A stretch of 32,442 bases of DNA from Reyranella sp. GTDB taxonomy: Bacteria > Pseudomonadota > Alphaproteobacteria > Reyranellales > Reyranellaceae. The stretch's first letter is position 1. Each line of letters begins with the position of its first letter. The position numbers and the translations under genes are program-made. The notes below the pieces were generated by a model, which was not told where the DNA came from, made no database searches, and was given only the letters and a program-made list of their open reading frames with translations. Shown here one piece after another: positions 26,439-32,442 of this stretch. Where the stretch lies: NCBI GenBank assembly GCA_022844015.1, contig JALHMO010000076.1:1-32442 (forward strand). Reading direction: 5' to 3'.

Positions 26439-26507
26439 TCACCAACCGAGAGCGCGGCGGATCCTGGCGGCGGCGTCGAGATGGCGTTCTTGATCGCCGA
26501 CAGCGCG
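26439..26507 (-). pseudogene. Relic: 3' end of an LLM oxidoreductase gene
   Basis: Read on the minus strand, these 23 codons end GDQERHLDAAARIRRALGW and stop, against GDHERHLDAAAGIRRDLGW and stop in the intact LLM gene at 26801-27736. The similarity continues through the 3' flank to about 26371, matching 26736-26800. The relic is cut off upstream by repeat copy 2. It is either a duplicated gene end or what is left of a deleted tandem paralogue. Confidence 0.75.
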
Positions 26508-26517
26508 CCACTCCGTG

Positions 26518-26681
26518 GCGCTCTTTCTTCTTCCTCCCCGAGCGAAGCTTGGGGAGGTGTCACCGTCTTACGGTGACGGAGGGGTCATGAGTCACGGGCA
26601 AGGGCTGAGCCTGAGGCTCATGACCCCTCCGTCGGCGCAAGACGCCGACACCTCCCCAGCGAGGCTGGGGAGGAATGATGA
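26518..26681 (+). repeat. Nested palindromic intergenic element, copy 2
   Basis: Terminal palindromes at 26533-26557 and 26651-26673 flank a core that contains GGAGGGGTCATGA facing TCATGACCCCTCC, a perfect 13-bp pair, and GACGG/CCGTC arms. Copy 1 matches nearly throughout, with a six-base length difference in the core. The end reads GAATGATGA in place of GAAAGATGA. Confidence 0.75.
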
Positions 26682-26695
26682 CCGCCCCGGAGTGG

Positions 26696-26742
26696 CGCGC
26701 TCCTTCTTTTTCCTCCCGAGCGAAGCTTGGAGAGGAAAGTTG
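26696..26742 (+). repeat. Short form of the same palindromic element (no core)
   Basis: Only one terminal-type palindrome is present (26712-26735, CCTCCCG...GGAGAGG), yet the left flank (GCGCTCCTTCTT) and right flank (GAAAGTTGAGCG, then CACGTCGGCAGAGAT) correspond to the two outer sides of copy 1. It looks like the element without its core and second palindrome. Confidence 0.6.
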
Positions 26743-26800
26743 AGCGTCACGTCGGCAGAGATTGCTCCGCCTCGAGCGGCGCGCTCCCGACGACGCCGCC

Positions 26801-27736
26801 TCACCAACCGAGATCGCGGCGGATCCCGGCGGCGGCGTCGAGGTGGCGTTCGTGGTCACCGGCGAAGCGCAGGACCAGGTGGCTGGCGCCGGCATCGGCA
26901 TATGCCTTCATCCACGCCGCCGCGCCGGCGGCTGAGCCGGCATAGGACATCTGCCGCTTGCGCGTCTCGCTCGCCGGCATGTTGTAGTAGTGCTCGAGAT
27001 AGGCGTTGAGCCTGTCGTCGGCGCGACGCTCGTCGTCGTCGATGGCGAGCGTCAGGTACATCGCCGCCGTCAGGCCCGCCGGATCGCGACCGGCCGCCCG
27101 CGCACCGGCCTGGACCTCGGCCCATTGCGGTGCGAACTCCGCGATGGCGGGCGAGTTCGGGAACCAGCCGTCGAAATGCCTGCCGGCCCGCGTCCGTGCC
27201 GCCGCGACAGCGCCGGCGATCCAGAGCGGTGGGCCGCCGGGACGATGCGGCGTCGGGCCGAGCACGGCGTCCTTCATCTTCCAGCGGCCGTCCCAGGTAA
27301 CCGGCTTGCCGGTCCACAGGGCGCGGCAGAGCGCCATGCCCTCGATCAGCCGGCCGATGCGCTTCTCGAACATCACGCCCGCCGCCTCGAACTCGGCGCG
27401 GATGTTCGGCCAGTCCGAGGCGATGCCGATCCCCAGGATGACCCGGCCCTCGGCGATGCGATCCAACGTCGCCACCTGATGCGCGAGCAGCACGGGATTG
27501 CGCAGCGCCGGCAGCAGCACGGCGGTGCCGAGCTCGGGCTTGCGCGTGCGCGCCGCCACCGCCGCCAGCAGGGTCAGCGCATCGTGGCGCGGCCGGGCCA
27601 GCAGCGAATCGCCGACCCACAGGGAGTCGAATCCCAGCCCCTCGGCACGCTCCGCGAGAGCGAGCAGCGACGCGGTCTCGTGGCGTCCTTCCATGACCCT
27701 TTCGCGGGTCGGCAACAGATATCCCACCTTCGGCAT
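26801..27736 (-). CDS. LLM class flavin-dependent oxidoreductase
   Basis: A 311-residue luciferase-family protein starting MPKVGYLLPTRERVMEG. Motifs include AERAEGLGFDSLWVGDSLLARPRHD, ELGTAVLLPALRNPVLLAHQ, LDRIAEGRVILGIGIASDW and GRHFDGWFPNSP. The ATG at 27736 has GGAGAGGA at proper distance; a TTG two codons earlier is too close to that site. It belongs to a different branch from the three LLM proteins at the left of the window. A second copy of its 3' end is present as a relic at 26439-26507. It is divergent from the gene at 27872 across a gap holding an FNR/FixK box, so oxygen control is possible. Substrate unknown. Confidence 0.9.
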   Translation of the reverse strand: MPKVGYLLPTRERVMEGRHETASLLALAERAEGLGFDSLWVGDSLLARPRHDALTLLAAVAARTRKPELGTAVLLPALRNPVLLAHQVATLDRIAEGRVILGIGIASDWPNIRAEFEAAGVMFEKRIGRLIEGMALCRALWTGKPVTWDGRWKMKDAVLGPTPHRPGGPPLWIAGAVAAARTRAGRHFDGWFPNSPAIAEFAPQWAEVQAGARAAGRDPAGLTAAMYLTLAIDDDERRADDRLNAYLEHYYNMPASETRKRQMSYAGSAAGAAAWMKAYADAGASHLVLRFAGDHERHLDAAAGIRRDLGW

Positions 27737-27801
27737 CGGCAATTCCTCTCCACCGTTGGGCGCGACTTTGCGGCCCTTCCCGGGTGCTGTCTCGCGGATT
27801 C

Positions 27802-27815
27802 TTGATCCAGATCAA
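27802..27815 (+). promoter_or_regulatory. Perfect FNR/FixK box
   Basis: TTGATCCAGATCAA matches the TTGAT-N4-ATCAA consensus exactly in both halves. Its centre is about 63 bases before the ATG at 27872, leaving room for a start of transcription near 27850 and a -10-like TACGCT at 27842, which is the usual activator geometry (about -41.5). It is also 66 bases from the divergent LLM start. The fixLJ genes 3-4 kb away support low-oxygen control. Confidence 0.75.
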
Positions 27816-27871
27816 CGCCGGCCACCGTCCATCGGCAAGAGTACGCTCGGATCAGAAACCCGGAGCATGGA

Positions 27872-28279
27872 ATGCCGCACGGCCGTGCAATCGTCTGGAT
27901 GGATTCGAAGGAGGCGCACGTCTTCCGCTTCAACGCCGAGGACGTCGAGGCAGAGCGCATCAAGGCGCACAGCCCGTTCCGCCAGGTCCATCACAAGGCC
28001 GGCGTGGTCGGTGCCGGCCGCGCCCATCTCGACCGCGATTTCTTCGACCACATCATCGATGCCCTGCGCGGAGTCCGGGAATGGCTGCTGGTCGGCCCGA
28101 GCACCGCCAAGGACGAGCTGCTGGCCCATCTGGAGGCTCACGTACCGTGGCTCAAGGCACAGCTGGTCGGTGTCGAGCCGATGGATCACCCGACCGACGG
28201 CGAGCTTCTCGACCATGCCCGGCGCGTCTTCAAGGCCGTCGACCGGATGCTCCCGAACTCGCCGCCGCCACCCGCCTGA
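27872..28279 (+). CDS. 'Translational machinery protein' family (eRF1-like fold)
   Basis: The 135-residue protein begins MPHGRAIVWMDSKEAHVFRF and contains PFRQVHHKAGVVGAGRAHLD, DFFDHIIDALRG, REWLLVGPSTAKDELLAHL and VEPMDHPTDGELLDHARRVF. This pattern is shared by short proteobacterial proteins annotated as translational machinery protein, related to domain 3 of release factor eRF1; a role at ribosomes under stress is likely but unproven. GGAG lies six bases upstream of the ATG. The perfect FNR/FixK box upstream suggests induction when oxygen falls. The gene converges with the alcohol dehydrogenase, five bases apart. Confidence 0.8.
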   Translation: MPHGRAIVWMDSKEAHVFRFNAEDVEAERIKAHSPFRQVHHKAGVVGAGRAHLDRDFFDHIIDALRGVREWLLVGPSTAKDELLAHLEAHVPWLKAQLVGVEPMDHPTDGELLDHARRVFKAVDRMLPNSPPPPA

Positions 28280-28284
28280 GGCAC

Positions 28285-29268
28285 TCACGGCACCACGACG
28301 GCGGCGCCCTGGAATCGCCCTGCCCGAAGGTCGGCCAGCGCCGCGTTTGCCTCCTCCAATGGATAGGCCGTGGTCATCGTGCGCACGCCGGCCTTGCCGG
28401 CGATTTCCAGGAACTCGACGGCATCGCGGCGCGTCAGGTTGGCGACCGACAGCACATGGCGTTCCTCCCACAGCAATCGATAGGGAATTCGCGGGATGTC
28501 GCTCATGTGGATGCCCCCGCACACGACGCGGCCGCCCTTGCCGACCGCGGACAGGGCCAGCGGAACGAGATCGCCCACCGGGGCGAACAGGATGGCGGCA
28601 TCGAGCCGCTCGGGGGGTGCCTCGTCGGAACCGCCGGCCCAGCGCGCGCCGAGCGATCGCGCGTGCTCCTGCGCCGCCATGTCACCCGGTCGCGTAAACG
28701 CATAGACCTCGCGCCCCTGCCAGCGACAGACCTGGGCCAGGATGTGAGCGGCCGCGCCGAAGCCGTAGAGCCCGATCCGCCGCGCCGGCCCCGCCATGAC
28801 GAGCGAGCGCCAGCCGATCAGCCCGGCACACATCAGCGGCGCCATGGCGACAGGATCCGCCGACTCGTCCAGCGCAAACGCATAGCCGGCATCGGCGATG
28901 ACGTGGCTGGCGAATCCGCCGTCGCGCGAGTACCCGGTGAAGATCGGCCTGTCGCACAGGTTCTCCCGGTCGGACCGGCAGTACGGGCAGGCGCCGCAGG
29001 TATGGCCGAGCCATGGCACCCCGACACGCACGCCGGACACCAGGCCCACGACGTCCGGTCCAACGGCGTCGATCCGGCCGACGATCTCGTGACCAGGCAC
29101 GATCGGCACGCGGACATCGGCGAGATCGCCGTCGACGACGTGCAGATCGGTCCGACAGACCCCACAAGCCTCGACCCGCACGCGGACCTGACCCGGTCCC
29201 GGCACGGGTTCCGCCCGCTCCTCGAGCACGAGTCCTTGTCCAATCGCCCGCAGAACCATCGCTCTCAC
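28285..29268 (-). CDS. Zinc-dependent alcohol dehydrogenase
   Basis: The 327-residue protein belongs to the zinc MDR dehydrogenases, oxidising or reducing alcohols and aldehydes with NAD(P). Catalytic zinc ligands are Cys38 (CGVCRTDLH) and His60-Glu61 (GHEIVG). Structural zinc ligands are Cys91, 94, 97 and 105 (CGACPYCRSDRENLC). GLYGFGAAAHILAQ is the nucleotide-binding turn. A GTG at 29268 is chosen because GAGAGGGG lies six bases upstream and the resulting MRAMVL start is typical; the ATG at 29259 would be 15 bases from that site. A much longer open frame upstream is a shadow of other genes. Zinc ADHs often sit in low-oxygen gene clusters near fixLJ, which would suit redox balancing. Confidence 0.92.
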   Translation of the reverse strand: MRAMVLRAIGQGLVLEERAEPVPGPGQVRVRVEACGVCRTDLHVVDGDLADVRVPIVPGHEIVGRIDAVGPDVVGLVSGVRVGVPWLGHTCGACPYCRSDRENLCDRPIFTGYSRDGGFASHVIADAGYAFALDESADPVAMAPLMCAGLIGWRSLVMAGPARRIGLYGFGAAAHILAQVCRWQGREVYAFTRPGDMAAQEHARSLGARWAGGSDEAPPERLDAAILFAPVGDLVPLALSAVGKGGRVVCGGIHMSDIPRIPYRLLWEERHVLSVANLTRRDAVEFLEIAGKAGVRTMTTAYPLEEANAALADLRAGRFQGAAVVVP

Positions 29269-29427
29269 GGTGCACCCCTCTCTGGAACGGGGCGGCGCTC
29301 CGAGCGCTCTCCTCCCCGGCTTCGCTGTCACGGAATCGACGCGTCTCGACTCATTCGCCGACAGGGCGGACATTCGCAACGAGCGCAGACCGGGCCACAA
29401 TGCAACCCGACCCTCGCGGAGACTTTC

Positions 29428-29976
29428 ATGCCTCAGCTCCAGCCCCTGGAGATCCGGCTGTCCACCCTGGCCCAGCTGTTCAACTCGTTCGATCCCTCGC
29501 CCTTCCATCAGAAGGATCTCGACCACGACGCCGAGGAGTATATCGTCGGCTGGGCGGACGAGCTCGCGCCCAAGGCGTCGATCGAGCTGGTCATTCGCCT
29601 GCCGGCCGACCAGCTCGAGACGGCAGAGCGCAGCGATGTCGGGCGGGCCATCCACAACTACTTCACCGGACGTGCGCAGCAGGCCCGGCGCACCATGCGC
29701 TTCCAGCTGCGCGAGGGACGATCGGCGCTGGCGATCGGGCTGGTGTTCCTGTTCGCCTGCATGAGCCTGCGCCAGCTCGTGGGTCTCGTCGTTCCGGCCG
29801 AGGTCGCGGGCCACATCCTCCAGGAAGGTCTGCTGATTCTCGGCTGGGTCGCGATGTGGCGCCCCTTGCAGATCTTCCTCTACGACTGGTGGCCGATCCG
29901 GCATTTCGCCCAGCTCTACGAGAAGCTCTCCGTGACGCCCGTCAGGCTGCAAGCGGAGCAGGCCGTGGCGGACTAG
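29428..29976 (+). CDS. Membrane protein of unknown function, two helices
   Basis: I do not recognise this 182-residue protein. A soluble N-terminal part of about 95 residues (with FDPSPFHQKDLDHDAEEYIVG and a Glu/Asp-rich character) is followed by two hydrophobic segments at about 99-122 and 130-152, then an amphipathic tail. PSPFHQKDLD and DEYIVGWADE-like segments recur in small conserved proteins of Rhizobiales, but I cannot name a family. GGAGA lies six bases before the ATG at 29428. It is divergent from the zinc alcohol dehydrogenase; no FNR/FixK box is visible in the 159-base gap between them. Confidence 0.8.
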   Translation: MPQLQPLEIRLSTLAQLFNSFDPSPFHQKDLDHDAEEYIVGWADELAPKASIELVIRLPADQLETAERSDVGRAIHNYFTGRAQQARRTMRFQLREGRSALAIGLVFLFACMSLRQLVGLVVPAEVAGHILQEGLLILGWVAMWRPLQIFLYDWWPIRHFAQLYEKLSVTPVRLQAEQAVAD

Positions 29977-30118
29977 GCCTCGAGACGGCGCCGCGCCGCC
30001 TTGTTGCAGAGCGACCTCGCTTCGTAGAAGTTTTTCGCCGGATCTCCCTCCGCAAGCAGCTCGTCGCCCCGGGAGAACGATCGCATCACGCCGCCCGAAA
30101 GCTCGCGCCGGGCCTCGA

Positions 30119-30508
30119 TCAGCGCTCCAGCGCATGGCGGATGCATTCGACCAGCGTGGCGTCGGACAACGGCTTCTCCAGGACACGGCTCACGCCCAGT
30201 TGCTCGGCGCGCCGCAGCATCGCATTGTCGACGCGCCCGCTGATCACGATGGCAGGCAGCCCGACGTGACGGGAGCGCAGGATGCCGATCAGGGCGACGC
30301 CGTCGAGCCCGGGCATCCGGAAATCGACCACCAGGCAGCCGCGGTCCGGCAGGCTCTTTTCCGCCAGGATCGCCGCCGGTCCATCGTACAGGCGGACACG
30401 GAACCCCTCGAGCTCGAGCGCGAACTTCAGCGCGGCACGAACGGCGGCATCGTCGTCGACGACCAGCACAGGTCCCAGGTCAAGCGGCATTCGGCAACGC
30501 ACCGGCAT
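30119..30508 (-). CDS. Receiver-only response regulator
   Basis: The 129-residue protein is a single CheY-like receiver domain with no output domain. The acidic pocket is VVDDD (about 16-20), the phospho-acceptor is Asp62 in VVDFRMPGLDG, and the conserved Lys is Lys112 in LEKPLSD; Ser90 stands where Thr is usual. Starts at 30508 and 30490 are both possible. Neither has a strong ribosome site, and the FixK-like box at 30556 would give a better leader for 30490. It follows fixL and fixJ in the same direction, so it may act as a phosphate sink or modulator for FixL. Bradyrhizobia are known to carry a receiver-only gene near fixLJ. Confidence 0.88.
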   Translation of the reverse strand: MPVRCRMPLDLGPVLVVDDDAAVRAALKFALELEGFRVRLYDGPAAILAEKSLPDRGCLVVDFRMPGLDGVALIGILRSRHVGLPAIVISGRVDNAMLRRAEQLGVSRVLEKPLSDATLVECIRHALER

Positions 30509-30555
30509 ATCGGAAAGGGCCTCGGCCAGCCTGTCCGAGCGTGCCGATCGCTGCG

Positions 30556-30569
30556 TTGATCTAGCGCAA
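30556..30569 (-). promoter_or_regulatory. FixK-type box (TTGA-N6-GCAA)
   Basis: TTGATCTAGCGCAA fits the bradyrhizobial FixK2 box form TTG(A/C)-N6-(T/G)CAA, although the second half matches the stricter FNR form only at three of five bases. It lies between fixJ and the receiver gene, with its centre about 55-72 bases from the two possible starts of that gene. A start of transcription near 30521 would follow from the usual spacing. Confidence 0.45.
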
Positions 30570-30592
30570 ACTGCCGTCGCGTACCTTGCCGG

Positions 30593-31207
30593 TCAGAGCG
30601 CGTCGCCCTCGACCAGCGCCATCCGCACGAGATCAGAAAGGCTGTCCGCCTGCATCTTGGTCATCACGTTGGCGCGATAGACCTCGACCGTCCGTGGGCT
30701 GATGCCGAGCTCATGGGCGATCACCTTGTTGGCCTTGCCGGCGACCAGCCCGCCGAGCACCTCGCGCTCGCGCTCGGACAGCGCCTTGAGGCGATCCTGG
30801 ACGACCGCCTTGCGCGCTTCGCGCCCACTGTCCTCGGCCTGGCGCGACAGCGCCGTGCGGATGGCAGCGAGCAGCACGTCGTCGTCGAACGGCTTCTCGA
30901 TGAAGTCGACGGCGCCAGCCTTCATCGCCTCGACTGCGAGGGCCACGTCGCCATGACCGGTCATGACGATCACCGGCAGCTTGATGCCTTGGGCGCGCAG
31001 GCGACGCTGCAGCTCGAGGCCGTCCATCTGCGGCATGCGTATATCCGTCACGACGCAGCCGCTCTGCACCTCGTCGAGGACCTTCAGGAAGGCAACCGCC
31101 GAGTCGTGAACGCGCACCGCGAGACCGGCTGTGCTCAACAGGAACGCCAGGGATTGCCGGACATCGGCATCGTCGTCGATCACTTGGACGACCTGGCTAG
31201 GCGCCAT
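30593..31207 (-). CDS. fixJ: Two-component response regulator FixJ
   Basis: The 204-residue protein has the FixJ length and layout. The receiver domain has acidic IDDDADVR (10-17), phospho-acceptor Asp55 in [12 protein letters not shown], Thr83 in MTGHGD and Lys105 in FIEKPFDDD. The C-terminal LuxR-type helix-turn-helix contains [15 protein letters not shown] and [26 protein letters not shown]. When phosphorylated by FixL at low oxygen, FixJ activates genes such as fixK. The start is the ATG at 31207, giving [13 protein letters not shown]; longer in-frame starts lie inside fixL. It overlaps the fixL stop by 11 bases, so the pair is translationally coupled. Confidence 0.93.
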   Translation of the reverse strand: MAPSQVVQVIDDDADVRQSLAFLLSTAGLAVRVHDSAVAFLKVLDEVQSGCVVTDIRMPQMDGLELQRRLRAQGIKLPVIVMTGHGDVALAVEAMKAGAVDFIEKPFDDDVLLAAIRTALSRQAEDSGREARKAVVQDRLKALSEREREVLGGLVAGKANKVIAHELGISPRTVEVYRANVMTKMQADSLSDLVRMALVEGDAL

Positions 31208-32442
31208 TGGTCGAAGCCTCCTCTCGCGCGCCGCGCAACGTGAACCTGAAGATCGTACCACCGCCGGCGCGGTCCTCGACCCAGATTTTCCCGCCGTGGG
31301 CCTCCACGATCGTGCGGCAGATCGACAGCCCCAGCCCCATGCCCTTTCGCTTGGTGGTCATGAAGGGCTGAAACAGATGGCGGGCGATCTCGGGCGCGAG
31401 GCCCGGGCCGGTGTCGGACACGGCGATCTCCACCGCCCCCTGCTCGTTTGCCGCGGTGGCGACTTCGAGCCGCCGCTCGCCCGAAATCTCGGCCATGCTC
31501 TCGATTGCGTTGCGAATGAGATTTACCAGCACCTGCTGGATCTGGATTCGATCGGCGAACACCTGGTCGGCCTTCGGATCGAGCCGGAAGGAGACGCTGA
31601 TGCCGTTCTCGCGCGCGCCGATCAGGGCCAGGGTGCTGGCATCCTCGATCAGCTTGGCCAGGCTCTCCGCGCGCGGATCGCTCTCGCCGCGGGCCACGAA
31701 CTCGCGCAATCGACGGATGATGTGGCCGGCCCGCAGGGCCTGGTCGGCGGCCTTGCCGAGCGCGTCGTGCAGCACCGGCGCCGCCTCGCTGTCGATGCGC
31801 GCCAGCAGGCGCTGGCATCCCTTGAGATAGTTGCTGATCGCGGTCAGCGGCTGGTTGATCTCGTGCGCCAGGGTGGATGCCATCTCGCCCAGGGCCGTGT
31901 AGCGCGACATGTGGGTCACTTCCGACTGCAGCTCCTTGAGCCGGCTTTCGGTGAGCTGCTGCTCGGTCAGGTCGCGGATGAAGCCGGTGAAGTAATGACG
32001 CTCGGCCGAGCGCAGCTCGCCGACGGTGAGATGCATGGGAAAGGTCGTGCCATCCTTGCGCTGGCCGACCACGATGCGGCCGATACCGATGATGCGGCGC
32101 TCGCCGGTGGTGAGGTAGCGCTTCAGGTAGGCGTCGTGGTTCTCGCGATCGGGCGACGGCATCAGCAGGCTGACATTCTGGCCCACCACCTCGGCGAGGC
32201 GGTAGCCGAACAGCCGTTCCGCCGTGGCGCTGAGCGATTCGATGCGTCCCTGCTCGTCGATGATGACCATCGCATCGGGAACCGTCTGCAGCACCGATCG
32301 AAGCCGGGCCTCGGCCGCCTCCAGCGCGGAGGCAATTCCCGACGGCTCGCCAACCGCCGACATGCTGTCCTCCGCCGGCTCGATGCTGCACAGCAGCCAT
32401 TTGACGGCGCCGTCCTCGCCGAGGACGGGCATGTTCTCGACG
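31197..32442 (-). CDS. fixL: Oxygen-sensing histidine kinase FixL, 5' end beyond window
   Basis: The open frame runs to the window edge; the first residues ([18 protein letters not shown]) look like the end of a preceding PAS domain, so more protein lies outside. Numbering from the ATG at 32432, a PAS domain with [19 protein letters not shown] carries His99 and, exactly 20 residues on, Arg119 in IIGIGR. This is the same spacing as the haem-ligand His200 and Arg220 of Bradyrhizobium FixL. The kinase part has phospho-accepting His190 (LAHEINQPL), N-box [12 protein letters not shown], and the [10 protein letters not shown] and [18 protein letters not shown] glycine boxes. It should bind haem, sense oxygen and phosphorylate FixJ. 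Confidence 0.92.
   Translation of the reverse strand, partial: VENMPVLGEDGAVKWLLCSIEPAEDSMSAVGEPSGIASALEAAEARLRSVLQTVPDAMVIIDEQGRIESLSATAERLFGYRLAEVVGQNVSLLMPSPDRENHDAYLKRYLTTGERRIIGIGRIVVGQRKDGTTFPMHLTVGELRSAERHYFTGFIRDLTEQQLTESRLKELQSEVTHMSRYTALGEMASTLAHEINQPLTAISNYLKGCQRLLARIDSEAAPVLHDALGKAADQALRAGHIIRRLREFVARGESDPRAESLAKLIEDASTLALIGARENGISVSFRLDPKADQVFADRIQIQQVLVNLIRNAIESMAEISGERRLEVATAANEQGAVEIAVSDTGPGLAPEIARHLFQPFMTTKRKGMGLGLSICRTIVEAHGGKIWVEDRAGGGTIFRFTLRGAREEASTNGA

Noticed and set aside
26221-26742. CRISPR-like array
   Set aside because: The repeated units are long nested palindromes of unequal spacing with no uniform short repeats or unique spacers, and no cas genes are nearby.
30016-30034. 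Terminator after the two-helix membrane protein (CTTC-GTA-GAAG then TTTTT)
   Set aside because: The stem is only four base pairs and would be too unstable; the T-run alone is not enough.
29269-30186. Extension of the alcohol dehydrogenase reading frame far upstream (to 30186)
   Set aside because: The extra residues have no dehydrogenase similarity and overlap the membrane-protein gene antisense; a good ribosome site supports the start at 29268.

Overview
This is a GC-rich chromosomal segment, most likely from an alphaproteobacterium. Three things point there: a FixL/FixJ pair whose FixL keeps the haem-PAS signature, FNR/FixK-type boxes of the form TTGAT-N4-ATCAA, and long intergenic palindromes of the CCTCATCCTGAGGAGC type, common in Bradyrhizobium and related alphaproteobacteria. 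A Reyranella- or Bradyrhizobium-like host is only a guess. No rRNA, tRNA, CRISPR array, transposase or phage gene was seen.

Left part (1-5639). The window opens inside a hydantoinase/oxoprolinase subunit B gene (hyuB-like), followed by an LLM-class flavin-dependent oxidoreductase. A VapBC-type toxin-antitoxin pair with a perfect 11-bp inverted repeat at its promoter/RBS lies next. Converging on it is a minus-strand operon of a threonine-synthase-like PLP enzyme and two more LLM oxidoreductases.

Peptide gene and regulator (5786-7139). A 65-residue minus-strand gene with a strong RBS encodes a textbook double-glycine leader and a Ser/Thr/Ala-rich core. A downstream hairpin follows it. No dedicated exporter is visible, so it is an orphan candidate secreted peptide. 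A LysR regulator follows, divergent from the next block.

Central catabolic island (7428-26192). Two tandem paralogues of the D-glutamate cyclase C-terminal family (DUF4392/GLUCM-like) lead into a complete Dpp/Opp-type ABC importer: a Tat-type binding protein, two permeases and two ATPases. A DUF1028 gene is divergent from a second complete Dpp/Opp importer, which runs with overlapping genes straight into hyuA and hyuB. D-glutamate cyclase makes 5-oxo-D-proline, and HyuAB-type enzymes open 5-oxoproline or hydantoin rings with ATP. The inferred theme is import and salvage of D-glutamate, 5-oxoproline or related cyclic amides. In both importer operons the binding-protein gene is separated from the first permease by long palindromic repeats.

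Repeat-rich gap (26193-26800). It holds two full copies and one short copy of a nested palindromic element, plus a relic of the 3' end of an LLM oxidoreductase gene. The intact LLM gene follows on the minus strand.

Right part (27802-32442), a low-oxygen module. A perfect FNR/FixK box lies between the LLM gene and a small gene of the 'translational machinery protein' (eRF1-like) family. Then come a zinc alcohol dehydrogenase, a two-helix membrane protein, a receiver-only response regulator with a FixK-like box upstream, fixJ, and fixL, which is cut by the window end.
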